A stretch of 64,000 nucleotides of DNA from Candidatus Melainabacteria bacterium (GTDB taxonomy: Bacteria > Cyanobacteriota > Vampirovibrionia > Obscuribacterales > Obscuribacteraceae): the NCBI GenBank assembly GCA_016716405.1, contig JADJWK010000001.1, positions 1,736,001 through 1,800,000 of the forward strand, in the 5' to 3' direction. The notes under the pieces are model-generated. The model saw nothing but the letters and a program-made list of their open reading frames with translations. It did not search any database and had not been told where the DNA came from. Below are positions 60,600 through 64,000 of this stretch, one piece after another; position 1 is the stretch's first letter; each line of letters begins with the position of its first letter. A program made the translations under genes and the position numbers.

Positions 60600-62000
60600 A
60601 TGACGACTGTGGACATCTGTGTTGTTGGCGCCGGTTATGTGGGACTTGTGACCAGCGCCTGTCTGGCTTATCTTGGCAATCCGGTGGTGACGGTGGAGTC
60701 CAACCCCAGTCGCCTTGACAAGCTCAAAGAAGGCGTCGTTCCATTCTACGAGCCCGGGCTGCAGGATTTCGTCTCGGACTGTATCAATTCGAAGCTCCTC
60801 ACTTTCTCCGACAACCTCGAGCAGGCTGTCCGCAAAGCCGATGTCATTTTCATCGCCGTCGGCACTCCGCCCCTGCCTTCCGGAGACTCCGATCTCTCCC
60901 AGGTCATGACCGTAGCCCGGGCTATCGGTGGCGCCCTCGACACCACCCGCAGGCGGGTGATCGTCAACAAGTCGACGGTTCCGGTGGGCTCGGGCAACTG
61001 GGTGGAGATGCTGGTCAACCAGGGCGTCCAGCAGGTCCAGCCTGTGCCGGCCCGCAAGTCCATGGCCGATGCGCCTGTTTTCTCGGTGGTCAGCAATCCG
61101 GAATTCCTCAGAGAAGGCAGCGCCATCACCGACTCCTTCTACCCCGACCGCATCGTGGTCGGTGCCCAGGACGAAGAGAGCGCCGAGCTCATGCGCCAGC
61201 TCTATCGCCCGATTCTCAATCAGGATTTCGATCCCCCGGAATACGCGCCGCGCCCGAAAGGAACCGACCATGTTCCTTTTCTGATCACCGGTCTGGCAAG
61301 CGCCGAGCTGATCAAGTATTCGGCCAACGCCTTTCTTGCCATGAAAATCAGTTTTGCCAATGAGATCGCCGGTCTCTGCGAGAAAGTCGGAGCCGACGTC
61401 AAACAGGTCACCCGCGGAATCGGTCTCGATGTCCGGATCGGCGCTTCCTTCCTGAACGCCGGAGTCGGCTGGGGCGGTAGCTGCTTCCACAAAGACATCT
61501 CGGCCCTTATGCAAGTCGCCAAAGAATACGACTACCAGACTCCTCTGCTTCATGCCACTGTGGAGGTGAACCGCAGGCAGAGACAGAGCGTCATCCACAA
61601 GCTCCAGGAAGAGCTCAAGATCATCAAGGGACGCAAGGTCGGTCTCATGGGTCTTTCTTTCAAGCCCAACACCGACGACCTCCGGGATGCGCCCAGTCTC
61701 GATATCGCCCGGCAGCTCCTCAAGATGGGCTGCGAGGTGAAAGCCTACGATCCGGTCTCGCTGGACATTTGCAAAGCCCAGAATGCGGACCTCGATATGG
61801 AGTATGCCACGGATCTCACCGACCTCGCCCATGGTGTCGATGCCCTGGTGCTCGTCACCGAGTGGGAGGAGTTCCGCCGGGCCAACTGGCAGGAGATCCG
61901 CGAGGTGATGCGCACCCCTCTCATCGTGGACGGGCGCAACGCCCTCAATGAAGCCGACATAGTGGCTGCCGGCCTGAACTATCGGGGGATCGGAAGGTGA
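60600..62000 (+). CDS. UDP-glucose 6-dehydrogenase
   Basis: Two-step NAD-dependent oxidation of UDP-glucose to UDP-glucuronate, 466 aa. Rossmann motif VVGAGYVGLVTSACLAYLG at the N-terminus, catalytic cysteine in VGWGGSCFHKDISAL (about 286), and FKPNTDDLRDAPSLDIA in the C-terminal domain. ATG 60600 has AAAGGGA upstream. TGA overlaps the start of the decarboxylase gene, so the two enzymes are coupled and work consecutively. Confidence 0.95.
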   Translation: MTTVDICVVGAGYVGLVTSACLAYLGNPVVTVESNPSRLDKLKEGVVPFYEPGLQDFVSDCINSKLLTFSDNLEQAVRKADVIFIAVGTPPLPSGDSDLSQVMTVARAIGGALDTTRRRVIVNKSTVPVGSGNWVEMLVNQGVQQVQPVPARKSMADAPVFSVVSNPEFLREGSAITDSFYPDRIVVGAQDEESAELMRQLYRPILNQDFDPPEYAPRPKGTDHVPFLITGLASAELIKYSANAFLAMKISFANEIAGLCEKVGADVKQVTRGIGLDVRIGASFLNAGVGWGGSCFHKDISALMQVAKEYDYQTPLLHATVEVNRRQRQSVIHKLQEELKIIKGRKVGLMGLSFKPNTDDLRDAPSLDIARQLLKMGCEVKAYDPVSLDICKAQNADLDMEYATDLTDLAHGVDALVLVTEWEEFRRANWQEIREVMRTPLIVDGRNALNEADIVAAGLNYRGIGR

Positions 62001-62944
62001 GAGTACTGGTAACCGGCGCGGCGGGCTTCATCGGCTCGCACCTTGTCGATCGTCTCCTGGCCGACGGGCATCATGTCCTGGGCATGGACAATTTCATCAC
62101 CGGCCGCGACGAGAACTTCGCGCATCATCTGGGCAACGAGAAGTTCGAGTTCTACCGCCATGACGTCTCGAACTACATCTATGTCCCCGGTCATATCGAC
62201 TGGGTCATGCATCTGGCCTCGCCCGCCTCGCCTCCTGATTATCTCGAGCACACCATCCAGACCCTCAAGGTCAATTCCCTGGGCACCCACAACACCCTGG
62301 GTCTCGCTCTGGCCAAAGGCGCTAAATATTTCCTGGCCAGCACCTCGGAGGTCTATGGCGATCCCGAAGTGCACCCCCAGACCGAAGACTACTGGGGCAA
62401 TGTCAATCCTATCGGTCCCCGGGGCGTCTACGACGAGTCCAAGCGCTTCGCCGAGGCAATCACCATGGCTTATCACGAGAAGCATGGCTTGAATACCAGC
62501 ATCATCAGAATTTTCAATTGTTACGGACCGCGGCTCCGGATGAATGACGGACGTGTCGTCTCCAACTTCATTGCCCAGGCTCTGGCCAACAAGCCTCTCA
62601 CCGTATATGGTGATGGAACTCAGACTCGCAGCTTCCAGTATGTCTCGGACCTGATCGACGGAATGATGGCGATGATGCACACCGATTACCATCTGCCCAT
62701 CAATATCGGCAATCCCAATGAGAAGACCATGCTCGAGATTGCCGCCATCATCAAGGAGCTTACCGGGAGCAAGAGCGAGATCGTGCACAAAGAGCTGCCC
62801 ATCGACGACCCCAGGCGACGTCTTCCCGACATCAGCCGGGCCCGGGAAGTGCTCGGCTGGTCTCCCAGAGTCGAGCTCGAGGATGGGCTTCGCAAGACCA
62901 TAGCCTGGTTCGAGGAGCAAGCGCTGAAGGCAGCCCTCACCTGA
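61997..62944 (+). CDS. UDP-glucuronate decarboxylase (UDP-xylose synthase, SDR family)
   Basis: Converts UDP-glucuronate to UDP-xylose, 315 aa. SDR NAD motif GAAGFIGSHLVDRLL, catalytic YDESK (about 148-152) and the UXS-specific segments HLASPASPPDYLEHTIQTLK, STSEVYGDPEVHPQ and FNCYGPRLRMNDGRVV. GTG start 61997 overlaps the dehydrogenase TGA by 4 bp. Product would feed xylose or related pentose into envelope polysaccharide. Confidence 0.93.
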   Translation: MRVLVTGAAGFIGSHLVDRLLADGHHVLGMDNFITGRDENFAHHLGNEKFEFYRHDVSNYIYVPGHIDWVMHLASPASPPDYLEHTIQTLKVNSLGTHNTLGLALAKGAKYFLASTSEVYGDPEVHPQTEDYWGNVNPIGPRGVYDESKRFAEAITMAYHEKHGLNTSIIRIFNCYGPRLRMNDGRVVSNFIAQALANKPLTVYGDGTQTRSFQYVSDLIDGMMAMMHTDYHLPINIGNPNEKTMLEIAAIIKELTGSKSEIVHKELPIDDPRRRLPDISRAREVLGWSPRVELEDGLRKTIAWFEEQALKAALT

Positions 62945-64000
62945 TGAGCTTCTGCCGCAGAGCGATGGCGGTCAGTGTCCTGGCTGCCCTGGCCTCCGTC
63001 TTGCCGGCGGCCGCCATGACCGACGAGGTCCGGTCCATGTGCAGCGAGTCGGAGCGCCTGATTAACTCGGGGAAAACCAGGGAAGCCATCAGTCTCCTCA
63101 ACCGGGCCGCAACCATGGACCCCTCTTGCGGTGAAGTGCACGGCTATCTGGGCATGGCTCTGCAGAACAGCATGAAGACGAAGGAAGCCGTCGAGGAGTA
63201 TAAGAAAGCTATCGAGCTGAACCCGCAAATGTCGTTCATCAACGTCAATATCGGCAATTGCTATCTCAACCTCGACAGCCCTGCCCAGGCGGTTCCATAC
63301 TTCCAGAAATATCTGGAGCAAAACCCCAATGCGCCGGATGCGGCATCGGTCCGCATGGCGATTCAGAAAGCCGGGGCCCGGGGGAGCCTGAATGACCTGC
63401 GCGGTGTCATGGAGAAAGGCCAGTCTCTCATGCAGAGCCGCAGGTACGCCGAGGCTCGCTCTCTTTTCGAGCAGGCGGTGGCGATCAGCCCGGACTTCGC
63501 TCCGGCGCATTTCTACCTGGGCTATGCCAGATCGGAGAGCGGCGACTTCAACGGTGCGATAGATGAGTTCCAGAAATGCCTTTCTCTGGACGGCAGCGTC
63601 AAGGAGGCGGTCCTCAATATCGCCTCCTGCTATCAGAGTCTCGGAGATTGCGACAATGCCATCTCCTTTTACCGGCGTTATCTTGCTCAGAATCCCGGCA
63701 GCCCCAAGGCTCGCGACATCCAGAGCCGTATCGACGGGTTGGCTCGCCAGGCGCGGCAGTCCGGAGGCTCCGCTACGACAGGCACCGCAGCAAGCACCGC
63801 CCGGAATTCAACAGAAGATTATTTCGCCGGTGTCACCCCCGGTGGCAGGATCTGTTTCTGGCCGAGGCAGAAAATGCCGGTGAAGGTATTTATCGCTCCG
63901 GGAAATCCGGGAGACGGCTATCGTGATAGTTTCACCCGCATCCTTTTCGAGGCTTTCAGCGAATGGGCGAAGGCTCTCGATAACCGGATCGGCTTTACCT
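62944..64000 (+). CDS. Secreted TPR protein, possibly with C-terminal metalloprotease domain (runs off window)
   Basis: Open from ATG 62944 (sharing one base with the decarboxylase TGA) to the window end, 352 codons. Signal peptide (RRAMAVSVLAALASVLPAAA), then about six TPRs (e.g. EVHGYLGMALQNSMKTKEAV, NFDAL-like pairs up to residue 255), a Ser/Thr linker, then a new domain that begins near MPVKVFIAPGNPGDGYRDSF and continues FEAFSEWAKALDNRIGF. This start resembles matrixin-like zinc-dependent protease domains, but any HEXXH would be beyond the edge. It is the last gene seen of the nucleotide-sugar operon. Confidence 0.75.
   Translation, partial: MSFCRRAMAVSVLAALASVLPAAAMTDEVRSMCSESERLINSGKTREAISLLNRAATMDPSCGEVHGYLGMALQNSMKTKEAVEEYKKAIELNPQMSFINVNIGNCYLNLDSPAQAVPYFQKYLEQNPNAPDAASVRMAIQKAGARGSLNDLRGVMEKGQSLMQSRRYAEARSLFEQAVAISPDFAPAHFYLGYARSESGDFNGAIDEFQKCLSLDGSVKEAVLNIASCYQSLGDCDNAISFYRRYLAQNPGSPKARDIQSRIDGLARQARQSGGSATTGTAASTARNSTEDYFAGVTPGGRICFWPRQKMPVKVFIAPGNPGDGYRDSFTRILFEAFSEWAKALDNRIGFT

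Overview
The window reads as chromosomal DNA of a Gram-negative-type bacterium with a fairly high G+C content (high fifties by eye) and tightly packed genes. An outer membrane is suggested by a FadL-like barrel, a second barrel-like protein and many secreted proteins. TPR proteins are abundant. There are eukaryotic-type Ser/Thr kinases with zinc-ribbon, TPR or LRR modules, a TadE/G-like protein, meso-DAP peptidoglycan genes and a caspase-like protease. This mix fits a poorly sampled lineage; my best guess is the non-photosynthetic relatives of cyanobacteria (Vampirovibrionia/Melainabacteria, Obscuribacterales-like), but that is inference from gene style, not from a marker comparison. I see no rRNA, tRNA, CRISPR array, prophage or intact insertion sequence.

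Layout. 1-2.8 kb: nusA (cut by the window edge) and rimP, diverging from ybeY and a dgkA-type kinase. 3-9 kb: a Gly/Asn/Trp-rich protein with duplicated halves, a FecCD-type ABC importer without a binding protein, a NifS-type cysteine desulfurase and an aldehyde dehydrogenase. 8.9-17.6 kb: TPR proteins (one ending in an HEXXH metalloprotease-like domain), an sce7726-type nuclease-like protein, a TPR Ser/Thr kinase whose N-terminus is split by an apparent frameshift, and a TadE/G-like protein. 17.6-23 kb: a PAS-like small protein, a 5'-nucleotidase, several small secreted or membrane proteins, and the only repeat-rich, poorly coding stretch (21.0-21.7 kb).

23-42 kb is a potassium and cation-homeostasis block. 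It holds two convergent APC-superfamily permeases about 640 residues long, a shortened KdpD-like sensor with its own KdpE, an outer-membrane-type protein, and a complete kdpFABCDE operon including a 30-residue KdpF and a further 31-residue membrane ORF ahead of it. A CPA2 cation/proton antiporter with tandem USP domains diverges from that operon. T-rich direct repeats with 11-bp periodicity, like the KdpE box known from E. coli, stand upstream of both permeases, between kdpD2 and the outer-membrane gene, and in the kdp/antiporter divergent region. I infer one KdpE regulon.

42-50 kb: a FadL-like barrel, a DUF1963 protein, a YceI protein, a S41-PDZ protease fused to a caspase-like domain, a collapsed kinase/LRR gene remnant and an intact zinc-ribbon/Ser-Thr kinase/LRR protein. 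50-58 kb: two pieces of the division and cell-wall cluster, rsmH-ftsL-ftsI-murJ on the minus strand and dapF-ftsQ on the plus strand. 58-64 kb: a sulfatase-fold membrane enzyme and mazG, diverging from a nucleotide-sugar operon (UDP-glucose dehydrogenase, UDP-glucuronate decarboxylase) followed by a TPR protein that runs off the window.
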